From Hydractinia symbiolongicarpus (lineage: Eukaryota; Cnidaria; Hydrozoa; Anthoathecata; Hydractiniidae), in contig NC_079885.1 of the NCBI RefSeq assembly GCF_029227915.1, forward strand, positions 15,945,001-16,009,000: 64,000 bases of DNA. The letters run 5' to 3'. The notes under the pieces are model-generated. The model did not search any database and was not told the DNA's origin. It was given only the letters and a program-made list of their open reading frames with translations. This document shows positions 23,789-35,730 of the stretch, in pieces. Made by a program: the position numbers and the translations under genes. How positions within the stretch are numbered: the stretch's first letter is position 1; each line of letters opens with the position of its first letter.

Positions 23789-24238
23789 ATTGACTTTTTC
23801 ACGTTACATTATTTATCATTACGACTGTGACATATCTTTTTTACGCAATAGCCGCTGAGTAAATCAAGTAAGGGACGTGATTAGAAGTTTCTTTCCATTC
23901 AAAACGGCTACAATCTTGCTGCAATAAATGCGCCACGTCGCAAATGAATGGATTACGAGCGTCAGACAAAGAAAATGGCGATGTAGTTAATTTGCTAATT
24001 AACTTTGTCATATGAAAATTAAGTCTGAAAGTACCCTAGATTGCCTTCGTTGGAACTTTTTACCGGAAATCTTAAAGCGCATTATTGTTGACAAGAATCG
24101 ATAGCGCTTAAAAAGAGCTTTCAAATGCACATAAACACGACCTATTTCGGATGATCCAGTCAAGAAATATGACCTTTAAAGTTTTAACCATTTTCGATGT
24201 AATGTGCTAATAAATCGTAGATATCTGTCCGTTTGTTT

Positions 24239-24357
24239 GTGTACGACCATACCACGATAAACACACCTGTTCTCGTCCGATCACGGAAGTTAAGCATCGT
24301 CGGGCGGGGATAGTACTTGGATGGGGGACCGCCTGGGAACTCCCGGTGTCGTAGGCT
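24239..24357 (+). rRNA. 5S rRNA gene 43, C68G class, altered 5' end
   Basis: 119 nt; C3G (GTGTACGACC, mismatch with G116), G21A and C68G (mismatch with G107 in helix V). Two broken stem pairs suggest a pseudogene. Terminator intact. Confidence 0.9.
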
Positions 24358-24807
24358 ATTGACTTTTTCACGTTACATTATTTATCATTACGACTGTGAC
24401 GTATCTTTTTTAGGCAATAGCCGCTGAGTAAATCAAGTAAGGGACGTGATTAGAAGTTTCTTTCACTTCAAAACGGCTACGATCTGGCAGCAATAAATGC
24501 GCCACGTCGCAAATGAATGGATTACGAGCGTCAGACAAAGAAAATAGCGATGTAGTTAATTTGCTAATTAACTTTGTCATATGAAAATTAAGTCTGAAAG
24601 TACCCTAGATTGCCTTTGTTGGAACTTTTTACCGGAAATCTTAAAGCGCATAATTATCGTAATTAATGGATAGCGCTTGAAATGAGCTTTCAAATGCACA
24701 TAAACACGACCTATTTCGGATGATCCAGTCAAGAAATATGATCTTTAAAGATTAAACCATTTTCGATGTAATGTGCTAATAAATCGTAGATATCTGCCCG
24801 TTTGTTT

Positions 24808-24926
24808 GTCTACGACCATACCACAATGAACACACCTGTTCTCGTCCGATCACGGAAGTTAAGCATCGTCGGGTCGGGATAGTACTTGGATGGGGCACCG
24901 CCTGGGATCTTTCGGTGTCGTAGGCT
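24808..24926 (+). rRNA. 5S rRNA gene 44, class B with G18A and C105T
   Basis: 119 nt; G18A, C67T, G89C, A101T, C104T and C105T, so helix V would carry three G-U pairs. T127A breaks the terminator. Duplicated as copy 46. Confidence 0.91.
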
Positions 24927-25375
24927 ATTGACTATTTCACGTTACATTATTTATCATTACGACTGTGACGTATCTTTTTTACGCACTAGCCGCTGAGTAA
25001 ATCAAGTAAGGGACGTGATTAGAAGTTTCTTTCCCTTCAAAACGGCTACAATCTTGCTGCAATAAATGCGCCACGTCGCAAATGAATGGATTACGAGCGT
25101 CAGACAAAGAAAATAGCGATGTAGTTACTTTGCTAATTAACTTTGTCATATGAAAATTAAGTCTGCAAGTACCCTAGATTTCCTTCGTTGGAACTTTTAC
25201 CGGAAACCTTAGAGCGCATGATTGTCGTACCGAATCGATAGCGCTTAAAAAGAGCTTTCAAATGCACATAAACACGACCTATTTCGGATAAGCCAGTCAA
25301 GAAATATGACCTTTAAAGTTTTAACCATTTTCGATGTAATGTGCTAATAAATCGTAGATATTTGTCCGTTTGTTT

Positions 25376-25494
25376 GTCTACGACCATACCACGATAAACA
25401 CACCTGTTCTCGTCCGATCACGGAAGTTAAGCATCGTCGGGCGGGGATAGTACTTGGATGGGGGACCGCCTGGGAACTCCCGGTGTCGTAGGCT
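25376..25494 (+). rRNA. 5S rRNA gene 45, C68G class
   Basis: 119 nt; G21A and C68G. Alternates with B genes in a two-unit repeat (copies 43-47). Terminator intact. Confidence 0.92.
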
Positions 25495-25944
25495 ATTGAC
25501 TTTTTCACGTTACATTATTTATCATTACGACTGTAACGTATCTTTTTTAGGCAATAGCCGCTGAGTAAATCAAGTAAGGGACGTGATTAGAAGTTTCTTT
25601 CACTTCAAAACGGCTACGATCTGGCAGCAATAAATGCGCCACGTCGCAAATGAATGGATTACGAGCGTCAGACATAGAAAATAGCGATGTAGTTAATTTG
25701 CTAATTAACTTTGTCATATGAAAATTAAGTCTGAAAGTACCCTAGATTGCCTTTGTTGGAACTTTTTACCGGAAATCTTAAAGCGCATGGTTATCGTAAT
25801 TAATGGATAGCGCTTGAAATGAGCTTTCAAATGCACATAAACACGACCTATTTCGGATGATCCAGTCAAGAAATAAGACCTTTAAAGATTAAACCATTTT
25901 CGATGTAATGTGCTAATAAATCGTAGATATCTGCCCGTTTGTTT

Positions 25945-26063
25945 GTCTACGACCATACCACAATGAACACACCTGTTCTCGTCCGATCACGGAAGTTAAG
26001 CATCGTCGGGTCGGGATAGTACTTGGATGGGGCACCGCCTGGGATCTTTCGGTGTCGTAGGCT
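25945..26063 (+). rRNA. 5S rRNA gene 46, class B with G18A and C105T
   Basis: 119 nt; same gene changes as copy 44, displaced by 1137 bp. T127A breaks the terminator. Confidence 0.91.
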
Positions 26064-26512
26064 ATTGACTATTTCACGCTACATTATTTATCATTACGAC
26101 TGTGACGTATCTTTTTTACGCACTAGCCGCTGAGTAAATCAAGTAAGGGACGTGATTAGAAGTTTCTTTCCCTTCAAAACGGCTACAATCTTGCTGCAAT
26201 AAATGCGCCACGTCGCAAATGAATGGATTACGAGCGTCAGACAAAGAAAATAGCGATGTAGTTACTTTGCTAATTAACTTTGTCATATGAAAATTAAGTC
26301 TGAAAGTACCCTAGATTTCCTTCGTTGGAACTTTTACCGAAAATCTTAGAGCGCATGATTGTCGTACGGAATCGATAGCGCTTAAAAAGAGCTTTCAAAT
26401 GCACATAAACACGACCTATTTCGGATAATCCAGTCAAGAAATATGACCTTTAAAGTTTTAACCATTTTCGATGTAATGTGCTAATAAATCGTAGATATTT
26501 GTCCGTTTGTTT

Positions 26513-26631
26513 GTCTACGACCATACCACGATAAACACACCTGTTCTCGTCCGATCACGGAAGTTAAGCATCGTCGGGCGGGGATAGTACTTGGATGGGG
26601 GACCGCCTGGGAACTCCCGGTGTCGTAGGCT
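26513..26631 (+). rRNA. 5S rRNA gene 47, C68G class
   Basis: 119 nt; G21A and C68G, the third of the alternating series. Terminator intact. Confidence 0.92.
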
Positions 26632-27081
26632 ATTGACTTTTTCACATTACATTATTTATCATTACGACTGTGACGTATCTTTTTTACGCAATAGCCGCTG
26701 AGTAAATCAAGAAAGAGACATGATTAGAAGTTGCTTTCACTTCAAAACGGCTACGATCTAGCAGCAATAAATGCGCCAAGTCGCAAATGAATGGATTACG
26801 AGCGTCAGACAAAGAAAATGGCGATATAGTTAATTTGCTAATTAACTTTGTCATATGAAAATTAAGTCTGAAAGTACCCTAGATTTCCTTCGTTGGAACT
26901 TTTTACCGGAAATCTTACAGCGCATAGTTGTCGTAATTAATGGATAGCGCTTGAAATGAGCTTTCAAATGCACATAAACACGACCTATTTTGGATAATCC
27001 AGTCAAGAAATATGACCTTTAAAGTTTGAACCATTTTCGATGTAATGTGCTAATAAATCGTAGATATCTGCCCGTTTGTTT

Positions 27082-27200
27082 GTCTACGACCATACCACGA
27101 TGAACACACCTGTTCTCGTCCGATCACGGAAGTTAAGCATCGTCGGGTCGGGATAGTACTTAGATGGGGCACCGCCTGGGATCTCCCGGTGTCGTAGGCT
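27082..27200 (+). rRNA. 5S rRNA gene 48, class B with a restored T4
   Basis: 119 nt; C67T, G81A, G89C and A101T with T127A. A further C131T makes the flank TATTTTA, so a four-T run exists again at 27209-27212. Confidence 0.92.
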
Positions 27201-27208
27201 ATTGACTA

Positions 27209-27212
27209 TTTT
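27209..27212 (+). terminator. T4 run regained after gene 48
   Basis: T127A is present, but C131T extends the remaining TTT to TTTT. This would restore a minimal Pol III stop. Confidence 0.55.
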
Positions 27213-27649
27213 ACGTTACATTATTTATCATTACGACTGTGACGTATCTTTTTTACGCAATAGCCGCTGAGTAAATCAAGTAAGGGACGTGATTAGAAGT
27301 TGCTTTCCCTTAAAACGGCTACAATCTTGCTGCAATAAATGCGCCACGTCGCAAATAAATGGATTACGAGCGTCAGACAAAGAAAATGGCGATGTAGTTA
27401 CTTTGCTAATTAACTTTGTCATATGAAAATTAAGTCTGAAAGTACCCTAGATTTCCTTCGTTGGAACTTTTTACCGGAAATCTTAAAGCGCATGGTTGTC
27501 GTAATTAATGGATAGCGCTTGAAATGAGCTTTCAAATGCACATAAACACGACCTATTTCGGATAATCCAGTCAAGAAATATGACCTTTAAAGTTTAAACC
27601 ATTTTCGATGTAATGTGCTAATAAATCGTAGATATCTGCCCGTTTGTTT

Positions 27650-27768
27650 GTCTACGACCATACCACGATGAACACACCTGTTCTCGTCCAATCACGGAAG
27701 TTAAGCATCGTCGGGCCGGGATAGTACTTGGATGGGGGACCGCCTGGGAACTCCCGGTGTCGTAGGCT
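27650..27768 (+). rRNA. 5S rRNA gene 49, near consensus
   Basis: 119 nt; G41A only. T126G shortens the terminator to TTTT at 27776-27779. Confidence 0.96.
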
Positions 27769-28218
27769 ATTGACGTTTTCACGTTACATTATTTATCATT
27801 ACGACTGTGACGTATCTTTTCTACGCAATAGCCGCTGAGTAAATCAAGAAAGAGACATGATTAGAAGTTGCTTTCCCTTCAAAACGGCTACCATCGCGCT
27901 GCAATAAATGCGCCACGTCGTAAATGAATGGATTACGAGCGTCAGACAAAGAAAATGGCGATGTAGTTAATTTGCTAAATAACTTTGTCATATGAAAATT
28001 AAGTCTGCAAGTACCCTAGATTGCCTTCGTTGGAACTTCTTACCGGAAATATTAAAGCGCATGGTTGTCGTACCGAATCGATAGCGCTTAAAAAGAGCTT
28101 TCAAATGCACATAAACACGACCTATTTCGGATGATCCAGTCAAGAAATATGACCTTTAAAGTTTGAACCATTTTCTATGTAATGTGCTAATAAATCGTAG
28201 ATATCTGCCCGTTTGTTT

Positions 28219-28337
28219 GTCTACGACCATACCACGATGAACACACCTGTTCTCGTCCGATCACGGAAGTTAAGCATCGTCGGGTCGGGATAGTACTTGG
28301 ATGGGGGACCGCCTGGGAACTCCCGGTGTCGTATGCT
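28219..28337 (+). rRNA. 5S rRNA gene 50, C67T and G116T
   Basis: 119 nt; C67T of class B but with a normal T5, so it is a recombinant between classes. G116T unpairs from C3 in helix I. Confidence 0.93.
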
Positions 28338-28787
28338 ATTGACTTTTTCACGTTACATTATTTTTCATTACGATTGTGACGTATCTCTTTTAGGCAATAG
28401 CCGCTGAGTAAATCAAGTAAGGGACGTGATTAGAAGTTTCTTTCCCTTCAAATTGGCTACGATCTGGCAGCAATAAATGCGCCACGTCGCAAATGAATGG
28501 ATTACGAGCGTCAGACAAAGAAAATGGCGATGTAGTTAATTTGCTAATTAACTTTGTCATATGAAAATTAAGTCTGAAAGTACCCTAGATTGCCTTCGTT
28601 GGAACTTTTTACCGGAAATCATAAAGCGCATTATTGTTAAAAAGAATCGATAGCGCTTAAAAGAAGCTGTCAAATGCACATAAACACGACCTATTTCGAA
28701 TGATCCAGTCAAGAAATATGACCTTTAAAGTTTGAACCATTTTCGATGTAATGTGCTAATAAATCGTAGATATCTGCCCGTTTGTTT

Positions 28788-28906
28788 GTCTACGACCATA
28801 CCACGATGAACACACCTGTTCTCGTCCGATCACGGAAGTTAAGCATCGTCGGGTCGGGATAGTACTTGGATGGGGCACCGCCTGGGAACTCCCGGTGTCG
28901 TAGGCT
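28788..28906 (+). rRNA. 5S rRNA gene 51, partial class B
   Basis: 119 nt; C67T and G89C without A101T or C104T. T127A breaks the terminator. Confidence 0.93.
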
Positions 28907-29355
28907 ATTGACTATTTCACGTTACATTATTTATCATTACGACTGTGACGTATGTTTTTTACGCAATAGCCGCTGAGTAAATCAAGTAAGGGACGTGATT
29001 GGAAGTTGCTTTCCCTTAAAACGGCTACAATCTTGCTGCAATAAATGCGCCACGTCGCAAATAAATGGATTACGAGCGTCAGACAAAGAAATTGGCGATG
29101 TAGTTACTTTGCTAATTAACTTTGTCATATGAAAATTAAGTCTGAAAGTACCCTAGATTTCCTTCGTTGGAACTTTTTACCGGAAATCTTAAAGCGCATG
29201 GTTGTCGTAATTAATGGATAGCGCTTGAAATGAGCTTTCAAATGCACATAAACACGACCTATGTCGGATAATCCAGTCAACAAATATGACCTTTAAAGTT
29301 TAAACCATTTTCGATGTAATGTGCTAATAAATCGTAGATATCTGCCCGTTTGTTT

Positions 29356-29474
29356 GTCTACGACCATACCACGATGAACACACCTGTTCTCGTCCGATCA
29401 CGGAAGTTAAGCATCGTCGGGCCGGAATAGTACTTGGATGGGGGACTGCCTGGGAACTCCCGGTGTCGTAGGCT
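29356..29474 (+). rRNA. 5S rRNA gene 52, class T92 with G71A
   Basis: 119 nt; G71A (mismatch with C104 in helix V) and C92T. Duplicated as copy 54. Terminator intact. Confidence 0.94.
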
Positions 29475-29924
29475 ATTGACTTTTTCACGTTACATTATTT
29501 ATCACTACGACTGTGACGTATCTTTTTTAGGCAATAGCCGCTGAGTAAATCAAGTAAGGGACGTGATTAAAAGTTTCTTTCCTTTCAAAACGGCTACGAT
29601 CTGGCAGCAATAAATGCGCCACGTCGCAAATGAATGGATTACGAGCGTCAGACAAAGAAAATGGCGTTGTAGTTAATTTGCTAATTAACTTTGTCATATG
29701 AAAATTAAGTCTGAAAGTACCCTAGATTGCCATCGTTGGAACTTTTTACCGGAAATCATAAAGCGCATTATTGTTAAAAAGAATCTATAGCGCTTAAAAA
29801 GAGCTGTCAAATGCACATAAACACGACCTATTTCGAATGATCCAGTCAAGAAATATGACCTTTAAAGTTTGAACCATTTTCGATGTAATGTGCTAATAAA
29901 TCGTAGATATCTGCCCGTTTGTTT

Positions 29925-30043
29925 GTCTACGACCATACCACGATGAACACACCTGTTCTCGTCCGATCACAGAAGTTAAGCATCGTCGGGTCGGGATAGT
30001 ACTTGGATGGGGCACCGCCTGGGATCTCCCGGTGTCGTAGGCT
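29925..30043 (+). rRNA. 5S rRNA gene 53, class B with G47A
   Basis: 119 nt; G47A, C67T, G89C and A101T without C104T. T127A breaks the terminator. The same form recurs at 31062, 37318, 39593, 41299, 50967 and 54948. Confidence 0.93.
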
Positions 30044-30492
30044 ATTGACTATTTCACGTTACATTATTTATCATTACGACTGTGACGTATGTTTTTTACG
30101 CAATAGCCGCTGAGTAAATCAAGTAAGGGACGTGATTGGAAGTTGCTTTCCCTTAAAACGGCTACAATCTTGCTGCAATAAATGCGCCACGTCGCAAATA
30201 AATGGATTACGAGCGTCAGACAAAGAAATTGGCGATGTAGTTACTTTGCTAATTAACTTTGTCATATGAAAATTAAGTCTGAAAGTACCCTAGATTTCCT
30301 TCGTTGGAACTTTTTACCGGAAATCTTAAAGCGCATGGTTGTCGTAATTAATGGATAGCGCTTGAAATGAGCTTTCAAATGCACATAAACACGACCTATT
30401 TCGGATAATCCAGTCAACAAATATGACCTTTAAAGTTTAAACCATTTTCGATGTAATGTGCTAATAAATCGTAGATATCTGCCCGTTTGTTT

Positions 30493-30611
30493 GTCTACGA
30501 CCATACCACGATGAACACACCTGTTCTCGTCCGATCACGGAAGTTAAGCATCGTCGGGCCGGAATAGTACTTGGATGGGGGCCTGCCTGGGAACTCCCGG
30601 TGTCGTAGGCT
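30493..30611 (+). rRNA. 5S rRNA gene 54, class T92 with G71A and A90C
   Basis: 119 nt; G71A, A90C and C92T. A90C is private relative to its duplicate, copy 52. Terminator intact. Confidence 0.93.
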
Positions 30612-31061
30612 ATTGACTTTTTCACGTTACATTATTTATCACTACGACTGTGACGTATCTTTTTTAGGCAATAGCCGCTGAGTAAATCAAGTAAGGGACG
30701 TGATTAAAAGTTTCTTTCCTTTCAAAACGGCTACGATCTGGCAGCAATAAATGCGCCACGTCGCAAATGAATGGATTACGAGCGTCAGACAAAGAAAATG
30801 GCGTTGTAGTTAATTTGCTAATTAACTTTGTCATATGAAAATTAAGTCTGAAAGTACCCTAGATTGCCATCGTTGGAACTTTTTACCGGAAATCATAAAG
30901 CGCATTATTGTTAAAAAGAATCTATAGCGCTTAAAAAGAGCTGTCAAATGCACATAAACACGACCTATTTCGAATGATCCAGTCAAGAAATATGACCTTT
31001 AAAGTTTGAACCATTTTCGATGTAATGTGCTAATAAATCGTAGATATCTGCCCGTTTGTTT

Positions 31062-31180
31062 GTCTACGACCATACCACGATGAACACACCTGTTCTCGTC
31101 CGATCACAGAAGTTAAGCATCGTCGGGTCGGGATAGTACTTGGATGGGGCACCGCCTGGGATCTCCCGGTGTCGTAGGCT
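31062..31180 (+). rRNA. 5S rRNA gene 55, class B with G47A
   Basis: 119 nt; G47A, C67T, G89C and A101T, with T127A. Duplicate of copy 53, 1137 bp upstream. Confidence 0.93.
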
Positions 31181-31629
31181 ATTGACTATTTCATGTTACA
31201 TTATTTATCATTACGACTGTGACGTATCTTTTTTACGCAATAGCCGCTGAGTAAATCAAGTAAGGGACGTGATTAGAAGTTGCTTTCCATTAAAACGGCT
31301 ACAATCTTGCTGCAATAAATGCGCCACGTCGCAAATAAATGGATTACGAGCGTCAGACAAAGAAAATGGCGATGTAGTTACTTTGCTAATTAACTTTGTC
31401 ATATGAAAATTAAGTCTGAAAGTACCCTAGATTGCCTTCGTTGGAACTTTTTACCGGAAATCTTAAAGCGCATAGTTATCGTAATTAATGGATAGCGCTT
31501 GAAATGAGCTTTCAAATGCACATAAACACGACCTATTTCGGATGATCCAGTCAAGAAATATGACCTTTAAAGTTTGAACCATTTTCGATGTAATGTGCTA
31601 ATAAATCGTAGATATCTGCCCGTTTGTTT

Positions 31630-31748
31630 GTCTACGACCATACCACGATGAACACACCTGTTCTCGTCCGATCACGGAAGTTAAGCATCGTCGGGTCGGG
31701 ATAGTACTTGGATGGGGCACCGCCTGGGATCTTCCGGTGTCGTAGGCT
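31630..31748 (+). rRNA. 5S rRNA gene 56, class B
   Basis: 119 nt; C67T, G89C, A101T and C104T, with T127A. Confidence 0.93.
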
Positions 31749-32198
31749 ATTGACTATTTCACGTTACATTATTTATCATTACGACTGTGACGTATCTTTT
31801 TTACGCACTAGCCGCTGAGTAAATCAAGTAAGGGACGTGATTAGCAGTTGCTTTCCCTTCAAAACGGCTACAATCTTGGTGCAATAAATGCGCCACGTCG
31901 CAAATAAATGGATTACGAGCGTCAGACAAAGAAAATGGCGATGTAGTTACTTTGCTAATTAACTTTGTCATATGAAAATTAAGTCTGAAAGTACCCTAGA
32001 TTGCCTTCGTTGGAACTTTTTACCGGAAATCTTAAAGCGCATTATTGTCGTAAAGAATCCATAGCGCTGAAAAAGAGCTTTCAAATGCACATAAACACGA
32101 CCTATTTCGGATAATCCAGTCAAGAAATATGACCTTTAAACTTTAAACCATTTTCGATGTAATGTGCTAATAAATCGTAGATATCTGCCCGTTTGTTT

Positions 32199-32317
32199 GT
32201 CTACGACCATACCACGATGAACACACCTGTTCTCGTCCGATCACGGAAGTTAAGCATCGTCGGGCCGGGATAGTACTTGGATGGGGGACTGCCTGGGAAC
32301 TCCCGGTGTCGTAGGCT
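32199..32317 (+). rRNA. 5S rRNA gene 57, class T92
   Basis: 119 nt; C92T only, terminator intact. Its upstream spacer starts like the one before type-2 genes and switches to the common form before the promoter, so the spacer is a recombinant. Confidence 0.96.
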
Positions 32318-32767
32318 ATTGACTTTTTCACGTTACATTATTTATCATTACGACTGTGACGTATCTTTTTTACGCAATAGCCGCTGAGTAAATCAAGTAA
32401 GGAACGTTATTAGAAGTTTCTTTCCCTTCAAAACGGCTACGATCTGCCTGCAATAAATGCGCCACGTCGCAAATCAATGGATTACGAGCGTCAGACAAAG
32501 AAAATGGCGATGTAGTTACTTTGCTAATTAACTTTGTCATATGAAAATTAAGTCTGAAAGTACCCTAGATTGCCTTCGTTGGAACTTTTTACCGGAAATC
32601 ATAAAGCGCATTATTGTTGACAAGAATCGATAGCGCTTAAAAAGAGCTTTCAAATGCACATAAACACGACCTATTTCGGATGATCCAGTCAAGAAATATG
32701 ACCTTTAAAGTTTGAACCATTTTCGATGTAATGTGCTAATAAATCGTAGATATCTGCCCGTTTGTTT

Positions 32768-32886
32768 GTCTACGACCATACCACGATGAACACACCTGTT
32801 CTCGTCCGATCACGGAAGTTAAGCATCGTCGGGCCGGGATAGTACATGGATGGGGGACCGCCTGGGAACTCCCGGTGTCGTAGGCT
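32768..32886 (+). rRNA. 5S rRNA gene 58, T79A only
   Basis: 119 nt; T79A of class M without G85A, the mirror image of copy 10. ATAGAC flank, T5 intact. Confidence 0.96.
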
Positions 32887-33336
32887 ATAGACTTTTTCAC
32901 GTTACATTATTTATCATTACGACTGTGACGTATCTTTTTTAGGCAATAGCCGCTGAGTAAATCAAGTAAGGGACGTGATTAGAAGTTTCTTTCACTTCAA
33001 AACGGCTACGATCTGGCAGCAATAAATGCGCCACGTCGCAAATGAATGGATTACGAGCGTCAGACAAAGAAAATAGCGATGTAGTTAATTTGCTAATTAA
33101 CTTTGTCATATGAAAATTAAGTCTGAAAGTACCCTAGATTGCCTTTGTTGGAACTTTTTACCGGAAATCTTAAAGCGAATGGTTATCGTAATTAATGGAC
33201 AGCGCTTGAAATGAGCTTTCAAATGCACATAAACACGACCTATTTCGGATGATCCAGTCAAGAAATATGACCTTTAAAGATTAAACCATTTTCGATGTAA
33301 TGTGCTAATAAATCGTAGATATCTGCCCGTTTGTTT

Positions 33337-33455
33337 GTCTACGACCATACCACGATGAACACACCTGTTCTCGTCCGATCACGGAAGTTAAGCATCGTCG
33401 GGTCGGGATAGTACTTGGATGGGGCACCGCCTGGGATCTTCCGGTGTCGTAGGCT
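33337..33455 (+). rRNA. 5S rRNA gene 59, class B
   Basis: 119 nt; C67T, G89C, A101T and C104T, with T127A. Followed by a type-2/consensus unit. Confidence 0.93.
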
Positions 33456-33779
33456 ATTGACTATTTCACGTTACATTATTTATCATTACGACTGTGACGT
33501 ATCTTTTTTACGCACTAGCCGCTGAGTAAATCAAGTAAGGGACGTGATTAGCAGTTGCTTTCCCTTCAAAACGGCTACAATCTTGGTGCAATAAATGCGC
33601 CACGTCGCAAATAAATGGATTACGAGCGTCAGACAAAGAAAATGGCGATGTAGTTACTTTGCTAATTAACTTTGTCATATGAAAATTAAGTCTGAAAGTA
33701 CCCTAGATTGCCTTCGTTGGAACTTTTTACCGGAAATCTTAAAGCGCATTATTGTCGTAAAGAATCCATAGCGCTTAAA

Positions 33780-33905
33780 AAGAACTTTCAAATGCACATA
33801 AACACGAACTATTTCCGATCACCCAGTCAAGAATTATGATCTTTAAAGTTCGAACCATTTTCGATGTAATGTGCTAATAAATCGTAGATATCTACCCGTA
33901 TGTTT
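33780..33905 (+). other. Type-2 promoter-proximal spacer (representative)
   Basis: This spacer form reads ACGAACTATTTCCGATCACC, then AATTATGATC, then CTACCCGTATGTTT up to the gene. The common form reads ACGACCTATTTCGGATGATC and CTGCCCGTTTGTTT. It precedes genes 1, 7, 26, 60, 76, 80, 93, 94, 95, 110 and 111, and gene 113 beyond the window. The TATA-like element is unchanged. Confidence 0.8.
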
Positions 33906-34024
33906 GTCTACGACCATACCACGATGAACACACCTGTTCTCGTCCGATCACGGAAGTTAAGCATCGTCGGGCCGGGATAGTACTTGGATGGGGGACCGCC
34001 TGGGAACTCCCGGTGTCGTAGGCT
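33906..34024 (+). rRNA. 5S rRNA gene 60, exact consensus, type-2 spacer
   Basis: 119 nt with no change, intact T5 and type-2 upstream spacer. Confidence 0.98.
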
Positions 34025-34474
34025 ATTGACTTTTTCACGTTACATTATTTATCATTACGACTGTGACGTATCTTTTTTACGCAATAGCCGCTGAGTAAAT
34101 CAAGTAAGGGACTTGATTAGAAGTTTCTTTCCCTTCAAAACGGCTACGATCTGGCTGCAATAAATGCGCCACGACGCAAATGAATGGATTACGAGCGTCA
34201 CACAAAGAAAATAGCGATGTAGTTACTTTGCTAATTAACTTTGTCATATGAAAATTAAGTCTGAAAGTACCCTAGATTGCCTTTGTTGGAACTTTTTACC
34301 GGAAATCTTAAAGCGCATGGTTATCGTAATTAATGGATAGCGCTTGAAATGAGCTTTCAAATGCACATAAACACGACCTATTTCGGATGATCCAGTCAAG
34401 AAATATGACCTTTAAAGTTTAAACCATTTTCGATGTAATGTGCTAATAAATCGTAGATATCTGCCCGTTTGTTT

Positions 34475-34593
34475 GTCTACGACCATACCACGATGAACAC
34501 ACCTGTTCTCGTCCGATCAGGGAAGTTAAGCATCGTCGGGCCGGGATAGTACTTGGAAGGGGGACCGCCTGGGAACTCCCGGTGTCGTAGGCT
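34475..34593 (+). rRNA. 5S rRNA gene 61, C46G and T84A
   Basis: 119 nt; C46G and T84A (helix IV, box C). Duplicated as copy 63. Terminator intact. Confidence 0.94.
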
Positions 34594-35043
34594 ATTGACT
34601 TTTTCACGTTACATTATTTATCATTACGACTGTGACGTATCTTTTTTAGGCAATAGCCGCTGAGTAAATCAAGTAAGGGACGTGATTAGAAGTTTCTTTC
34701 CCTTCAAAACGGCTACGATCTGGCAGCAATAAATGCGCCACGTCGCAAATGAATGGATTACGAGCGTCAGACAAAGAAAATGGCGATGTAGTTAATTTGC
34801 TAATTAACTTTGTCATATGAAAATTAAGTCTGAAAGTACCCTAGATTGCCTTCGTTGGAACTTTTTACCGGAAATCATAAAGCGTATTATTGTTAAAAAG
34901 AATCGATAGCGCTTAAAAGAAGCTGTCAAATGCACATAAACACGACCTATTTCGAATGATCCAGTCAAGAAATATGACCTTTAAAGTTTGAACCATTTTC
35001 GATGTAATGTGCTAATAAATCGTAGATATCTGCCCGTTTGTTT

Positions 35044-35162
35044 GTCTACGACCATACCACGATGAACACACCTGTTCTCCTCCGATCACGGAAGTTAAGC
35101 ATCGTCGAGTCGGGATAGTGCTTGGATGGGGAACCGCCTGGGAACTCCCGGTGTCGTAGGCT
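35044..35162 (+). rRNA. 5S rRNA gene 62, divergent class B
   Basis: 119 nt; G37C, G65A, C67T, A77G and G89A, with T127A. Among the most altered copies. Its duplicate, copy 64, lacks G37C and G65A. Confidence 0.91.
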
Positions 35163-35611
35163 ATTGACTATTTCACGTTACAATATTTATCATTACGACT
35201 GTGACGTATGTTTTTTACGCAATAGCCGCTGAGTAAATCAAGTAAGGGACGTGATTGGAAGTTGCTTTCCCTTAAAACGGCTACAATCTTGCTGCAATAA
35301 ATGCGCCACGTCGCAAATAAATGGATTACGAGCGTCAGACAAAGAAATTGGCGATGTAGTTACTTTGCTAATTAACTTTGTCATATGAAAATTAAGTCTG
35401 AAAGTACCCTAGATTTCCTTCGTTGGAACTTTTTACCGGAAATCTTAAAGCGCATGGTTATCGTAATTAATGGATAGCGCTTGAAATGAGCTTTCAAATG
35501 CACATAAACACGACCTATTTCGGATAATCCAGTCAACAAATATGACCTTTAAAGTTTAAACCATTTTCGATGTAATGTGCTAATAAATCGTAGATATCTG
35601 CCCGTTTGTTT

Positions 35612-35730
35612 GTCTACGACCATACCACGATGAACACACCTGTTCTCGTCCGATCAGGGAAGTTAAGCATCGTCGGGCCGGGATAGTACTTGGAAGGGGG
35701 ACCGCCTGGGAACTCCCGGTGTCGTAGGCT
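35612..35730 (+). rRNA. 5S rRNA gene 63, C46G and T84A
   Basis: 119 nt; same changes as copy 61, displaced by 1137 bp. Terminator intact. Confidence 0.94.

Larger units (their letters stand above)
24200..26631 (+). repeat. Alternating two-unit repeat, genes 43-47
   Basis: C68G genes alternate with B genes carrying G18A and C105T, each recurring after 1137 bp. The edges are approximate. Confidence 0.75.
28889..31162 (+). repeat. Two-unit 1137-bp tandem duplication, genes 52-55
   Basis: 28889-30025 recurs as 30026-31162. Shared markers include GGAAGTTGC, GAAATTGG, CAACAAATATG and G71A. The left edge lies after position 101 of genes 51 and 53. Confidence 0.8.

Noticed and set aside
24239-24357. 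Gene 43 starting elsewhere because of GTGTACGACC.
   Set aside because: The change is a single C3G substitution; unit spacing and all downstream positions are unchanged.
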